From: Myrica gale
Lineage: Eukaryota > Streptophyta > Magnoliopsida > Fagales > Myricaceae
Length of the DNA stretch: 64,000 nt
NCBI GenBank assembly: GCA_963930655.1
Contig: OZ005599.1
Location: 19,917,224-19,981,223 of the forward strand
Direction of reading: 5' to 3'
The position numbers and the translations under genes were made by a program. Positions 42,185 to 55,466 of this stretch are shown here, in pieces. The notes below the pieces were generated by a model. The model did no database searches. It was not told where the DNA came from and worked only from the letters and a program-made list of their open reading frames with translations. Each line of letters opens with the position of its first letter. Position 1 is the first letter of the stretch.

Positions 42185-42380
42185 AATTGTGTTTGTGTTG
42201 TAAAATTTTAGTATCGTTAAAATTTTAGGTATTGGGTTTAGTGAAAAAGTGAAGAGAGATGTAATTTTTTATATTTTTTGTAGTAAATAGTAATGATTTG
42301 ATAGAGAGAGATTATATTATAATATTTAATTGTGTTAAAATTTTAGAGGGGGTAAAATTTTGGTACACAAACACACCGTT
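42185..42380 (+). mobile_element. MITE-like dispersed repeat (relative of 59,130-59,325)
   Basis: Shares 'gtttgtgttgtaaaatttt', 'ttagtgaaaaagtgaagaga', 'atgatttgat.g.agaga' and a right end with 'taaaatttt' in the same order as the copy at 59.1 kb. A looser relative lies at 41,185-41,300. Confidence 0.65.
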
Positions 42381-42394
42381 TTACATGGACTGCG

Positions 42395-42580
42395 GAGCAA
42401 CATATATAGTTAATCGGTAAAATATTTCTCATTTTTTAATAAATATTATTATTTTTTAAATCAGGAAAATCCGTTTGAGATAGGTGGGTATATAGTTAAA
42501 CGGTAAAATATTTCTCATTTTTTTTAATATTTCTCATTTTTTTAAAATCAGGAAAAATCGTTTGAGATAGGTGGGTATAT
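42395..42580 (+). repeat. Tandem duplication, about 90 bp per copy
   Basis: 'tatagttaa.cggtaaaatatttctcattttt' and 'atcaggaaaa.tcgtttgagataggtgggtata' each occur twice in succession. Non-coding, strongly AT-rich. Confidence 0.75.
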
Positions 42581-43259
42581 TTCTAGTTGAATTTAATTAT
42601 TGTCTTGATTGTTAGATAAATATATGTTATATATTATTGACATCCTTTATAACCAAAAGATATAACTATCAAATATTCCTTACTCATTTTGTAAGTTATA
42701 CTCTATACTATCAAACTTAAAATAATATACATCAAACTATTAAATATGTATATATTTTATTTTATTTTGTAATTTTAAGGATACTTGCAAAATTAGTAAT
42801 AGTTACAAAGTATAAAATATAGTCTTTTTTAATATTATTTTGTGAACAAAATAATATTAGTTAAAATATTTTTAAAAAAATTATTAATAAATTTGAATGA
42901 TGTAATAAGAAAACATAACTCGAATAGATTATAGAAAATTATAGTAAAGGGATAGATAATTAATATAAAATTGACATATAGTATTTATCTTATCCTTTTT
43001 AACAAATTAAAAATTATACAGGTAATGGAATTCAAGTATTACTAAAGTTAAAGTTTCACATTACTAGAGTAATATTGGTCATTATATTCAATAATTTATA
43101 AATAAAATCTTTATATAACCTCATTAAAAAAATCAATAAACTTAATTATATATTTTCATAATATATGTCTCAGCATAAATATTTTATTATTAGTTAAAAT
43201 TTTAATTTCTAACAATTGTTGCAATGAAAGTTTAAAGATAAAGCAGACAATTACTACGT

Positions 43260-43690
43260 AGCTAGGTCCTAGTAAATTATTCGCGAGAGGGCAAAGATCG
43301 ACGATCCGTTCCGGTACTCCAGAATTTTACCATGCTGTCACGGTCCCCTCCAGACTCGAGTATTATGTGGGAGTTTGCAAACCCTTTCGAGGAGCGGAAC
43401 TGAAAGTCACTGACGCAGACGTCACAAGTGTGATTTTGTTTGGTCCAGATCTGGAGGACAATGACTCAAAGGGCCAAGATGGTGCCACGTGGTGACATAT
43501 CAGCCTGGGATCGCGCTATTGACTGGGCTAAGCGGTGCCTCTCTGCTATCGGCCGACATGAATGACGGGCCACGGGGCCAGCACGTGCGAGGGGCAGGGT
43601 ATGTAGGAGTGTAGGACCCAAAAAAAGGACTACCCCCAGTACCCGACACTCATCTTCCGTCAACTCGAAGTGACCCAAGAGGCAGGAGTG
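43260..43690. promoter_or_regulatory. GC-richer island with clustered ACGT-core motifs
   Basis: In AT-rich surroundings this 430-bp stretch holds GACGTC (43418-43423) and two CACGTG G-boxes (43486-43491, 43582-43587). These are bZIP/bHLH-type sites. The minus-strand ORF at 43466-43678 has no recognisable domain. It may be an orphan promoter fragment or part of a repeat. Confidence 0.35.
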
Positions 43691-46089
43691 CGGAATTCTC
43701 GTACCCTTATTAGTTTGGAAAAATATATTTATATTTTTGTTATCCAGATTCTTCGCGTACGTGAAAGGTCACCCCCAAAGTCTGATTGCCCTCAGCCGCT
43801 CAAATCCGCTGCCAATTTTTTAGCTTAAATTAACACAACTCTCCACTTTTGTAATAATTATTGGAGTAGGGGGTGCTTATTTGGGCCTGAATGATTTATC
43901 GTCTTTGAAAATGTACAGGTTCAAGGTACTGCGCGCATAGTTTATATATTCTAGTTCTATGCTTTTATAGTCTTATAGACCATTGAAGTTTGAGAAATAA
44001 AATCAACAGGCAAAACGGTACGTTACGAAAATCCTCCACTGCCTAGACAACAAAGTGGGATCGATGACAAGGATGATATAACACCCATATTGCCATGTCT
44101 AATGCGGCAATGCCGGCCAATTATATGGCTTTAGAGAGATGATCAATTAGGTTTTTATTATTTTCTAGAGCTAAAGAGCTGGGCCTCCAACTCCTTTGTC
44201 TATGTCCATTTCTAAATTAACTCTATATTTCAGTGATAGATGTATTTGGAAAACGAAGGAAAAACACACGAACAATGCGCATGATGAGGCTTTTCAGAAA
44301 TAGGTGATCGAGGACAAAACACCTCTGTAAGACTAACTGTTGGTCTCGACTCTAGGAATCATGAGGGAATAGACGAGTTTATAATCTTAATTAATTATTA
44401 TTTATTTGTACTGGAAGACAACTCATGAAAGACCTCATATTGAATTATTTTCAGCGGAAAAATGTATTTTCTTGAACAAGATCAAATACATTTGAGAGAA
44501 GCAAGAATTTCTGATTGATTTTCCACAAACCACTCGAGTTTCTTATATAATTCCTTGTGTTTCGACTGAATTAGCGATACATTCAAAACTTATTCAAACC
44601 ATGAGCATCGACTCATGCATTAATTGAAGGTCTTCTTCTTTTTCCCCATAGGTTCGGTACATATATTATAAATAACACACGAGTGCAAAATCTTGGGGGC
44701 AGTGCCGTTATAAAATTTGGATACTATACAAATAGGTCCTACTACTTTAGGGCAAACAGGGGTACCATTAACACACAATTTGCTTTTGCCATGTTCTCCT
44801 CTTTAACCTCGATCCCCATGAAAGATGTTGCAGGTGCAAGATGTAACCAGGTCCAAAATACAACAAGACCAAGCGGTTGAAGTTCGTTTGATCGATCGTG
44901 ACTAATAGTTTCTTGATTTTTCAACGTATTTATTTCACCCTATATAGATAACAATGTTTATTTTTAGGTAACCCTAAATATATTAATTCTCCAAAGTATA
45001 AAATTTGGGCGTAGCCCATAAATACATGAAAAGAAGCGAGAGAAGCCAACGTCACCCACACTTGGATGTTTCCACATCGCACTAGTATAATCAAAACCAC
45101 CAGAAATAATAACTCTGTTATACCGTAACTATGAATCACCCATAACTGAAATATGGTTAAACTATAGCACTTTAAGATAATAGCTCATTCAGAAATTTAT
45201 ATAAAACTCGTATATGTATTATATTCTAATGTGGGTCGGCACCAAGATTTTATCATTGTGAATCTTTGGGTAAAAAAACCGGTTTGTCACTTAAGGCTAT
45301 GTTTGTGTAGGACGCAAACGCAGCCTAAAGCTCGCCAGCCAAAGTTTTATATGACGATTTTGGTGTTCTGTCGCTCGAAACCGTTCGGACGGTTTAGAAT
45401 ACCATCCGAACGGTTTTGTGTCATAGTGATGAAATTGAAAATCGTCATGTCCAGTACAGCTACTAAATAAATGCATGACATAACAACAAAAACCGTTCGG
45501 ACGTAACAAAAATGTCCGAACCAACATAGTCTGGTCATAAACATAGACGTTCGAATTGTAAATAACCGTTCAAACACTACCTTACAATACACGACACCGT
45601 TTTAGAAATACCAAGACGATAGCATCTGATCATAAACAACCTCATCCGAACGATATAAAAACACTGTCAGACAGTTTTTTATATAATACGACACCGTTCG
45701 AGCTTACATTAAAAAGTCCGGACGGAAACATTAACGTCCAAAAGATTTTTGACGATTTTTTTTGTTTTTATTTTTTAAAGCTTATACAATTAAATTTATT
45801 AGCAAGTTTTAAATAACTAAAGTTAGTTAATAATATAAATAACCTTAAGCGTGTTAAGTTCTAATATCAATATTTTTTTGAATGAGTGTACTGAAATTAG
45901 AAACGTAACATTAATTAACATATTTTATTAAGTTATAATAAATAAAAATAACATAACTGAAATGACATAAATATATCAAATATTATCAAAACATAATATG
46001 AACAAAAACATCAAATAAAACCAATACATGTCCATAAAATATAATAAAAGCAAATGTACTCAAAACATAATAAAAAAAATAAAAGTTAA

Positions 46090-47270
46090 CTACTGCTCAT
46101 AATCATCATCCTTGAGTTTTAGAACATGACGGATTTGACGAAGGTGCTCATCTATCAGCACGACCCGCTCAGTCTGAGAAAAGAGCTTGGCACCGGTTGC
46201 CACGCCCATCAAGACCTCTTAAAGCGCAACGACCTCCTTCTTCCACCCAATGTCCAATGGGTCGAGCTCCGTCATCATAGCGTCCATCCGTATCTGCTTC
46301 AAAGTCATCAAACAAAGACTGATATCACTGACCACGCAATGGGTGGGCTTTAAGACTAATTGCATCCACTGAGTCAGCTCCGTCATCATACCGTTCATCC
46401 AACTCGGCTGTTGTGCCCCAAGTCCCTATGTCGAGCTCTGTCCAGGATCATGCCCCTCCATTGCCTCCTCAGGCTGCTCCTGTCGTCTAACTCTAGCAAC
46501 TCGAGCGGCCTGCAGCGCTCGACGTGTTCGGGCCATCAATTTGGATAGCGTCGTCTTGTTGATCGACCCAAGTGGAAGCGTCATCGGCTCGTCAGCACCC
46601 TCGGGTACCATCATGGCGTGCAGGAACTGGGTCAGAAGAATCTAATGTGGCAATGAAATCGTAGCATCAGTCTTCGAGGTCTCTGCACGAATGGACTGGT
46701 AGATGTATGATGTTATATCAATCGTACAGCTACCAGGTACAAGAACTCGGCCCTGCTAAAAGACAGCTCTGTGGTGTGCTTCTTCGGGTCGATGGAGGAA
46801 CATGGTCGATGGAGGAACATGATCCGCCAAAAAGGAAGCAGCTGCCCGTGTATCATATAGCTGCCCTCTAAAATAGTTGTACCTTCACCTAGCATAGCCT
46901 GGACTATCTCGGCCTTAGTAGGCCGACCCTCCTCACTCATTGGCAGGTTTGTGAGCGTTGCCAAATCTCTCTCATACCCTAAGAAATTCGCCAGCTCGTC
47001 GGGCGAGAATATGATCGGAACGTTATGGACAGTGACCTCCATACTAGGCTCCTCGAGGTCTATCGCCCGTAATATAGCACAATAAAACTCTCGCACCATA
47101 TTCTTTGTTACATAGTCGGTCCTGTGGATCAACGGAAGCCAACCTAACCCCTCCACCACCTCTGGAAGCGTTCTACTCTCAAATGTGAGATCGTTAAATT
47201 CTGCAAACTTGATGTCCCGCTCGACAACAATTGAGCGAGACATAATGTTCGATATATGCTGCTCCACCAT
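46090..47270 (-). pseudogene. ORF B of CACTA-3, 'putative plant transposon protein' domain, partly intact
   Basis: The longest piece (47,270-46,713, 185 codons) reads through IMSRSIVVERDI, LPEVVEGLGWLPLIHRTDY, VREFYCAILRAIDLEEPSM, VPIIFSPDELANFLGYERD and LEGSYMIHGQLLPFWRIM. It retains the stretch deleted from the CACTA-2 copy. After a stop at 46713 the C-terminal helix appears at 46,614-46,426 (LMARTRRALQAARVARVRRQ). A duplicated 'catggtcgatggaggaaca' at about 46,788-46,822 adds a local error. The family is PF20167 as I recall it; activity unknown. Confidence 0.7.
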
Positions 47271-49019
47271 TAAAGATAGAGTGGAAGGTTGATCGTCATC
47301 AGCTTGGCCGCTAGTATATGGACACTTGCTTATTTTTTCAGAATCTGCACAAAAAAGCGTTCACACGATTAGAAACACATCCGAGCACTAATAATTCAGT
47401 TCAGAGGTATAGGTGAAGCCTACGTACATTATCAAAACGTCAACGTATCGGTTTTGAAAGTCTAAAGAGAGTCCGAACAGCTTTGGATATCCGTCGAATC
47501 CAAAGCAGATAAAAAAACTATTTAAATTTAACATTAAAACGTTCGACTGCATTGAAAAAGAGTCCAGACACAATCAAAATGACAATGTATCACTGCATGT
47601 GTACTATTAGGTGTCCGAACGTACAACAGAGAATTAAACTATAAATATAGCGTTCGAAAAACATTAAAAAGACAATGTATACCACCGAATGACTTCGGAA
47701 AGAGTCCGAACGACCCAAGAAATCGTACGGACAACTCAAGAAAGCGTACAGACGACTAAATAAAGTATTTGGACGTTTTCTGGAGAACGACTGAGTTAAC
47801 TCTGCCATGGCAGCGTCCCTCCACCTCTCCCACATGCCCAAAAGTATAATTAAAACACAAAATAATACACTTAAAACAAACCTAACACTTCACACAATCA
47901 ATTTCTACGTAAAACTATAAAAAAAAATGAAATTGAACTTCTATACGTAAAACTATAAAAAAAATGAAATTTTTACCATTTAAATCTTGTTAAAAGTAAG
48001 CAAAACATATCCGAATGTGATTAGATCAACGAAAAAGTGGTATTACGTCAAGATTTGTGAAGAAAAAACTTGGGTTTTCAAAGATTTTTTAGGAGAAATG
48101 GTTCGGTATTTGTGAAAATGTCGAACAGTTCGACTTTTGAAAATACGTCGCTACCGTACGGACTCAAAGCATGCAGTTCGGATGCTTTTCTGCACACGTG
48201 GCCCAATCAAAGTACTTCGTATTAAATGCAAAAATTTAAACTGTTTAAAACCGTTCGACACAATAAACACGTTCAGACATTTTATCACAGAGTGCGATCG
48301 AATTTCCTATGAATTGGCGCGACGTGGAAGCGCACGTTTGACTGAATAAACGACGAATATCGTTCGGAAGTTTATAAAAGGTTCGGACGATGACAACCGT
48401 TTTCAACTTTCGTATAACGTAAACCCGTGTACGCCATGCGACAGTTATGGTAACATCCGGACGGTGCCTAAACCGTTCCAACGCCTATCTCATTTACTCT
48501 CAATTGCGATATGGGAGTCCGGACGCTCTTCGACATCGTCTGAACGTCTTATTTTGCATGTTAAATTACTAAAGTTACTTTACTTCACAAAACCTAATTT
48601 ATTTAAATCATTTACTTTACGAGAATAATTTAATTTATTTCATTCAATCTAACACAATATATTTTGGCACAAATATTTAACTTAATTTATTTATTTTGAA
48701 TACATAAAAAAAATATATAGTTAGACATACTTCTATATTAAATATATGTTATAACTAATCACCAATTTAATTGTAATTGCAAGATAATTACTCTAACTGT
48801 TACAATCTAATTACACTAACCGTTCCATTAGTGTAATCACCCATTTAATTTTACTAATTATCTGTTTAAATTGTAATAAATTTAATTTAGTGAAAAACAT
48901 AATTAATATAAAATATAAAAAATAATCCAAATATCGAATGAAAAATACAATGATAATGTCTAGTACAGGCCGAAAACGGTCCTTCAAACGATAAATAAAT
49001 AATAGTGATAAAGCATAAA

Positions 49020-49440
49020 CATAAGACTAGTCCAAATCACGAGGTGCCTCTGGCTCGTCCAAATCTTGTCCGAGGGCATCATGAACATGCGCCAAATGCT
49101 CTTCCATATTATCCACTCGTCTAACGAATGTCTGCAGCTGTATCGGAACGGTATGAACAGACTGGGAAAACTGAGACAATTGTTCTCTCACAAAGAATAT
49201 TTTCATCCGCATAATATTTAGCTCTTTCGTTATAGCCCTATCCGTAGAGCAAGTTTGGTCTTCAGACCGGTTAAGCGGCATTGGAGCTCCATGCACAACG
49301 AATGCGTCGGCTACACTATCGCCCAAATACTCTCGTTTAACTCCGCTAAAATGGCGTCTGGCCAAGCTGGTCCCTCTGTTTGTCCTTCGATATTGGTGAT
49401 ATTTCTCTCATAGTGTTTCATGGTCAACCTAGCAAAAACC
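49020..49440 (-). pseudogene. ORF A of CACTA-3, small helical protein
   Basis: The main frame (49,365-49,027) contains DAFVVHGAPMPLNRSEDQTC, then ITKELNIMRMKIFFVREQLSQ, a heptad-like helix, then an acidic C-terminus ending RDLD. The N-terminal part (ITNIEGQTEG) lies in another frame just upstream (about 49,420-49,370), so one frameshift breaks it. Unlike the CACTA-2 copy, its C-terminal half is open. Function unknown. Confidence 0.6.
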
Positions 49441-50302
49441 GTCCGAACATGGTTCGATGAACACAACAAAACAACGTAATTTAATAGACACAAAGAACAC
49501 ATCACACTAAACAGCGAACGATATTGAATCGAAATGCATGAAATTGAGAAACAAACGGATAATGAAAACGTTTGGGAGAAAAGTTTGAGAGAAGTGAGTG
49601 AGTTTGTGATTTTGACAAAGTATAGCGGATTTAATGTGTCTAGTAACCGTCCGAACGCGTTTGATTAGCATTCGGACATTTCTTAGCGGTTATATTCACA
49701 TGTGGTCCTATCAAATTTAACATCATTAAATATGTCCGATTTGAAAAGGTTCTAGAACTTAGACGGTTCATACGCTATTTATTAGTCAGGAAGGTATCGA
49801 TGTCAGGTGTCTGATGTTTTGCAACGTGGAACCACACGATTCGCGGAAGAAACATTCATGATTGTGCGGACTTTTTTCGTACCGTCCGGACGGTTTTGAC
49901 ATTCCTGGATTGTTTTAAGTGACAAAATTAATATTTTATCATGAAAAGTTCACTTAAAGTGACCAATTTTGATTTAACATCTAAAATTTTATCACCTAAA
50001 ATTATATTTCTTGAAACGTGTCTTGCCTCAATTTTTATCATGCAATACTACACATTATGACTAGGACTTACTGTTCTCGTCTTACAGAATATGTCAGACA
50101 CTACGTACACACTAATAAACAATAATTGTTATTATTTGTTCTCCTTTGAAGGAAAATATGCATGCCTATTTGACCTTCAAAGTCTTGAAGCTCGAGAAAA
50201 GGAAAACTTCGAAATACTTTTTCAAGTCACAAACTAAAGTCAAATGCATAGGTGCCAAAGTCTATAATTAACCTCGATCTTCAATTTAATCTAGTAAAGT
50301 AG

Positions 50303-50329
50303 TATATATATATATATATATATATATAT
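50303..50329. repeat. (TA)n microsatellite
   Basis: About 13 uninterrupted TA units. Confidence 0.95.
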
Positions 50330-51803
50330 CTGAAATTTATAGTGTTACTCATGAGATTCTGCCCAGCCTTCCAAAAGGATGCTCTTAGTACTGTTTCATA
50401 CTTTAGAAAGAAAGGGGGGTAAGTTTTATCTCCGCTTCCAGATTCTGCAAAGGGAATAGAAACGTCACAAACATGTCGTTTATTCCTTGGAACGTAAACA
50501 TTATAATGAACCCGACATCATACAACGACAAGTAGCAGACATGAATTGTTATTAACTTATTATCATGCCCGATTCTGTCTTAAGAACATATTCCGTGTTT
50601 AGAAGTGGAGGTGGAAAGCAACGCGCGTGCTCTAATTTTCAAACAGGAGAGTGCGACTTAATGTACGTAGAAAGAAATTTTTGAACCCTTCATTAGAGAA
50701 TTACCTTTGTCAAACTTTTCCGACAAGGAAAAAGTAATCTTGGAAAAAAAAAGACAAGGAAAAAGGTATCAATTCGCCTGCTTTTTATAGTTTTTATGCT
50801 AGAAGAGTTAAAGGAACAAGTAGCTTGCCTGAGATACTAATACTATCAATATGAAGGAAAAGCAGACTCATGATTTGCGGGAGAAAATAAAGAGAAAATA
50901 GAAGAACTTCAGTCTTTTCTATTTACATAGACTCTAAAACAAGCCGGAAGATTTTAAAAAAACTCTTCAACAGTTTTAACCGATCTTGATCATCTTCCTA
51001 ATTAATCACGTAACTCGTGCTTCAGTTCTTGCATGCATTCATTTTCACTGTAAAATAAGCAGTCACTCGATCGAAAGCCTCGAATACCGTGGCCTAAGTC
51101 CTAAGGCCAAGGCAGGCCATGGCCCCCCAAGTTTTAATTAATTAATATCTATGAATTCGTCTCATTTGAATTGTACCTAGCTATCTAATATTATGCCCGC
51201 AACTTGCAGTAAATCGAAAAACTCGCCTGACTTATATATTGAAGTTCTAGCTAGCTAGCTATAGGTTTGATCCCGATAATAACTAAGGAACCTCAGCGAC
51301 TTCTTGCCCTCCAGGATTGGCGGATAATATGCGATCGAAGAGTACACGAAGTTAAACTATTTATGTAGAAACATTAATTAATTATACCCATTTTACGAAC
51401 TTCTATAATCACCTGTAGTCTTAATATAGCAAGTGGGTACACATATATCAGTCTTAATTGTCAGGTGGTCAAAACTAAAAAGGCCAGTAATTAGGGTCCT
51501 TTAATTAGTCGAAAAATTAATGCAGTATTTTGAAACAAATAGGAAGAAAATCAGAGGAGATTTTACCACAGCTAAACCAGTACATTTACATTAATGATAA
51601 TAATAAATCACCTCAGGAGCAAGCTGGTTGATTCGGATCCCTGCCAGTTCTTCCATCTGGCTGATAATCTTTTGTTATCTTAGGTACGGCCTAAACCCTG
51701 TATTACGTCCACCCCTCGCTTGAATTTTGAAGAAGATGATCAGTACGGCAATATATTTAATTAAGAAATTCAGGTTTCGCTTGTCTTTTTCTAGGCATGC
51801 AGG

Positions 51804-51932
51804 GAGTTGATCAAACGTTAAATGTTAAGATTATGATAATTAAGCTCATAATGTTCCGGGTATATCATTTTGTTATGAGAATAATATATAGTAGTACTAC
51901 GTACTCTATCAAACGTTATGTTTGATCAACTC
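51804..51932. repeat. Inverted repeat with 13-bp perfect arms
   Basis: GAGTTGATCAAAC (51804-51816) is exactly inverted at 51920-51932. The right arm overlaps a smaller hairpin, ATCAAAC-gttat-GTTTGAT (51908-51926). Confidence 0.6.
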
Positions 51933-53911
51933 ACAATTGCATTTTGATCATTGGCCCTCTAATTTATAAACATCATACGGCTAGCATTACGAAGATATGC
52001 TTATAGCAGTATGTTTTTTTCCCTGAGCATGGTTATTGGCGCATATATAGTGCCTAAAACATTCTTAGTATACACGTTGCAGACCAATGAGAATTTCTGA
52101 GGATTCTTACATAATTCAATCACATTCACGATACATCTTTTTGAAACATTAATATGCAACAACACAAGCATAAATTGCACTTTCTATGTTTCTTCTAGCT
52201 AGTAATTAGTACAGATATAGTAGACTACAGTAATATATATCTAGCTATCTAATAAATGTGGGTGTGCAACTTTCTAAATGTATGGGTTAAATATGATCAG
52301 GGACATCTCAAATTAAACTTTAAAACCTAGCAAAGAGCGGTTTAGATTTCAAGCCGAATTAATCATATTATAGAAGAAAACTTCAGGATCCTAGTGCTAT
52401 AGCGTATTCTAACTCCCAAAGAGACATTAAAAAGAGAGAAAATATATATAGTACTTAATAGAAAAGGTGTAGAAGCCCACAAAACAGGGACAAAGTAAAC
52501 TCTTTAGTGATCATCGGTCATACTTATGGAATTAAAACTTATTGGATAGTGAAGAACATGGATCGATCAGTCATATATACATGCACTTGGAACCAACAAC
52601 GAGTAATAGACTAAAAAGGTATATATAATGGAAAGTGAACGTACGTGAAGGTTAAAGCAACTGCTTAGGCGTGACATTGGCCTCTAGGCCGGCTAATTAC
52701 TTTTAATTACAATCGTAATGGATGGTGGTGCGATGATATGGAAACTCCAGTTCAAACACACAAAAAAGAAGAAGCTCAGGTACTACTTTTAATAAGTAAA
52801 TCTTCAAAGTCAGACAGAGTCAGTGGAAATGAAACCAACGCTCTGGAGCGTAATTGAACAGGAGAAGTACTAGTCATTTTGATCGGTACTAGGCCAGCAT
52901 CATTAACTTATCAGAATTCGAGCATCAAAAGGTAGACGAGAACTATGCTCAAGAAAAGAATGATGTATATATGCATACTATTTAATTGGTTTCTTCGTAC
53001 ACTTGAGCCACACAATTTTGATAGCTAAGCAATTGTAATTGTTCTGATCCCTGGTATAGGGTCATGAGTCTAATTTGGCTCCCGTAGCTAGTTACCTCGG
53101 TATATATATATTCTAATTTCTTCAAAGCGTATAGCTTAGTCAGGATCATAACAATATGTTCTCAATTACCCAGAAAAAAAAAAGATAATAACCTGTTGTA
53201 AAACCAGAAATGCAGCATGATCTTAATTCAAACAAGAAATAAGCATCTCCAGACACACGTACGTTTCAAACTGGAATCACTCTAAATTTGATCTGAATCA
53301 GAGACGTAGAATTAGATGCAATAGGCACAGAAGGAGAAACATACAGGCCAAAAGATGAAGCAGCATGTTCTCAATTCAGAAGGATCTCTATGAGCATGCC
53401 TTGTGTGTTGAATCAAACCACTATAGCTGATAAAATAAGATCCCACTCCACAACCCTATAATGCCAATATGATATCACTACCGAATGATTGTTTCTTGAC
53501 ATTCTAGAGCTTTAATCATTTTATTCATAATGCTTGTGTTGATTGTAATTACGCATGACAAAATATTTACAAAAAGTTAGCTCCATGCTCTGCCGGCCCC
53601 GTCAAACCCGTAGATATATGTTGACGTTTACTGACAACCAAATCTGATGATGGACCTACTGTGATAAAGATTCAAATTTGAGAACTAGGTAAAGCAATCC
53701 ACTGGTAAGAAAAACTAATATAAAATTTCATAGCATTGTAAAAACATTCCTTTGATAGTTCTTTTTCCTTTTGATTTGTTAATGTCCTATATTTATGGGT
53801 CCCTTAACTCAGCTGAAACCATTTTGATATATCATCCTATACTAAAGCCAATCAAATGGGAGACTATAGAAAAAAAAAATCTCTAGACTCTAGCATCTAC
53901 TCTTGTCCTCG

Positions 53912-54684
53912 TCATTTGTACTCAAAGTACATGCACAAGAATTTCATTCCAATAATCCCACAAATACCACAACGTACAAGAGCCATTTGTAAAGAAACCA
54001 CCACACTGGAGTCATTCTCCATTACTAAATTCTCAATCCCCATCGCTATACACAAACTTAGTCCATCAACAACAATGATATCACCTTTACTATTCTTAAC
54101 TACACCACCGCCACCACTTATACCAGGAATACAAAAACTACTCCCATCTGAATTGACTTTATAAAAATTATTCCCAAGTTTAATTCAGGACATAAACCTA
54201 GGTGAAGATCTTGTTGGAACTGCAACAGGAAGATTAGGATCTTGGACTTGGAAAATACTCCTGTCAGTACTTGACAGATGAGAAACCGAGTGAATCTGCT
54301 TAGAAATATCAATAATGTTGCCCCTAATCATACGGATAACAACTATAGCATCAAATGTCTCATCCTCCATTGTAACCAGACATCGATGACACCAAAGCAC
54401 CCAAGTAGCAATAGAAGAGAGGAGTTCAACTTGAAAACTATTTCTGCCCTTACGCCATCAAAAGGAAGTTGTAGACCACCAAGAACAATTTTCCACAAAG
54501 AACACCCCAAGAGCATTAGAAAAAAAAAATTACAAACTTGAGACGCAATGATAGTACCGGAACTGTACTTGTAGATGGTATCTCCACTGCGATTTTTAAA
54601 CTGAATGGCACAATGGTGAGAGGGGTTATGGGTTTGCATACCAAATGAGACAACAAAGTATTTCATGACAAGAGCCCCATCCAC
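53912..54684 (-). pseudogene. LINE-type RNase H (RVT_3) remnant
   Basis: On the minus strand a frame from 54,400 to 53,912, with one TGA (54185, where TGG is expected), reads YKVNSDGSSFCIPG. This is the first-Asp motif of plant non-LTR retrotransposon RNase H. GGGGVVKNSKGDIIV, LSLCIAMGIENLVMENDSS and a TGA at 53912 follow. Some 20-25 residues that should carry the catalytic Glu are missing between KGDIIV and DGLSLC. Upstream sequence to 54,684 is probably the linker between RT and RNase H but is too degraded to name. It could also be a stand-alone RNase H-like gene fragment. Confidence 0.65.
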
Positions 54685-55466
54685 TCTAACTGTGACGTTA
54701 AGACTAAGGAGCTCACACTGCCTATATAATCAGTCTCTATCTCCCAGTTAAAAGTAGACGTAGACAAATGGAACTTTTTTTTTCTGAAACTCCATCATAT
54801 TAGCGAAAGACTATCTGTTGCACGACTGTTTGAACTGAAGTGCTTTGTTCTATTCCTTTACTCTCTATCCATAGGAAAAGCAAGTTATAGGAGAAGGCAA
54901 AAGGAGAAAAGCAACTGACCCACATATATAATACCAACCAAATAAACGAGTGTAGTGCCAGACAAATCTGACACATGATCTTTGCAAAGTTATATCCACC
55001 CTTTTCAATACCTGAATGAATGATTTGCGAAAACCATTAACAGACTAGAATGCAAAACGAAAAGAAAAAAAGTGACTCAAAATAGACATACAACATGATC
55101 TGCAAATCTATTACTTGTCATAGCCGACCTTTCAAGTGCATATATCTATGACAAATTGGAAGTTTAAGTTACAGGGACCTTAAACTACGACTAGTACAGG
55201 CTTGACTACTGCTGCTACTACTGCGACGACAACTATTAATGCCACTACTGTGTGCATTACGGGATCAAAGAGTACAAATAGTTCATACCCACCAATTTCA
55301 GCATAGTTTCTGAAACACAGACATAAAGAAACTCGTGCTACCTAAGGATGCAGTAATAAAAGATCAGAAATACTTATTGAAGATTAACGCAAAGTAACGC
55401 GCTCGAACACCGGTGCGAGACGATGAGATTTCCCACCAACATGGTTTCATGCAGATTTATTTGATC
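54685..55466. other. 3' flank of the ALOG gene
   Basis: No ORF supported. The ALOG gene's 3' UTR should begin at 55,466 and run left. Confidence 0.5.

Larger units (their letters stand above)
41033..45167. other. Intergenic region between the viral insertion and the inverted CACTA copy
   Basis: Apart from the repeats and the ACGT-rich island listed separately, no gene is seen. Short ORFs at 44,683-45,139 have no domain. Confidence 0.6.
45168..50020 (-). mobile_element. CACTA-3: transposase-less copy carrying ORFs A and B, inverted
   Basis: The right end (50020, reading minus) shows CAC followed by CAAGAAATATA. The left end at 45168 reads CACTTTAAGATAATAG, both degenerate forms of the CACTA terminus. 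Subterminal zones (45,370-45,760 and 47,590-49,930) carry many GTCCGAAC/CGTTCGGAC motifs. From 50,020 leftward it parallels CACTA-2 from 16,245 to about 21,200: leader, ORF A, ORF B, AT-rich spacer, subterminal cluster. It has no TNP2 gene, so it would need transposase in trans. Target duplication not recognised, and the last few bases are uncertain. Confidence 0.75.
50021..53911. other. Intergenic region, no gene recognised
   Basis: AT-rich sequence without supported ORFs. It holds the TA microsatellite and a hairpin at 51,804-51,932. No tRNA, rRNA or known miRNA sequence was recognised by eye. Confidence 0.55.

Noticed and set aside
43466-43678. Minus-strand ORF of 70 codons in the GC-rich island
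   Set aside because: No domain, unusual composition explained by local GC content, and no start or splice context.
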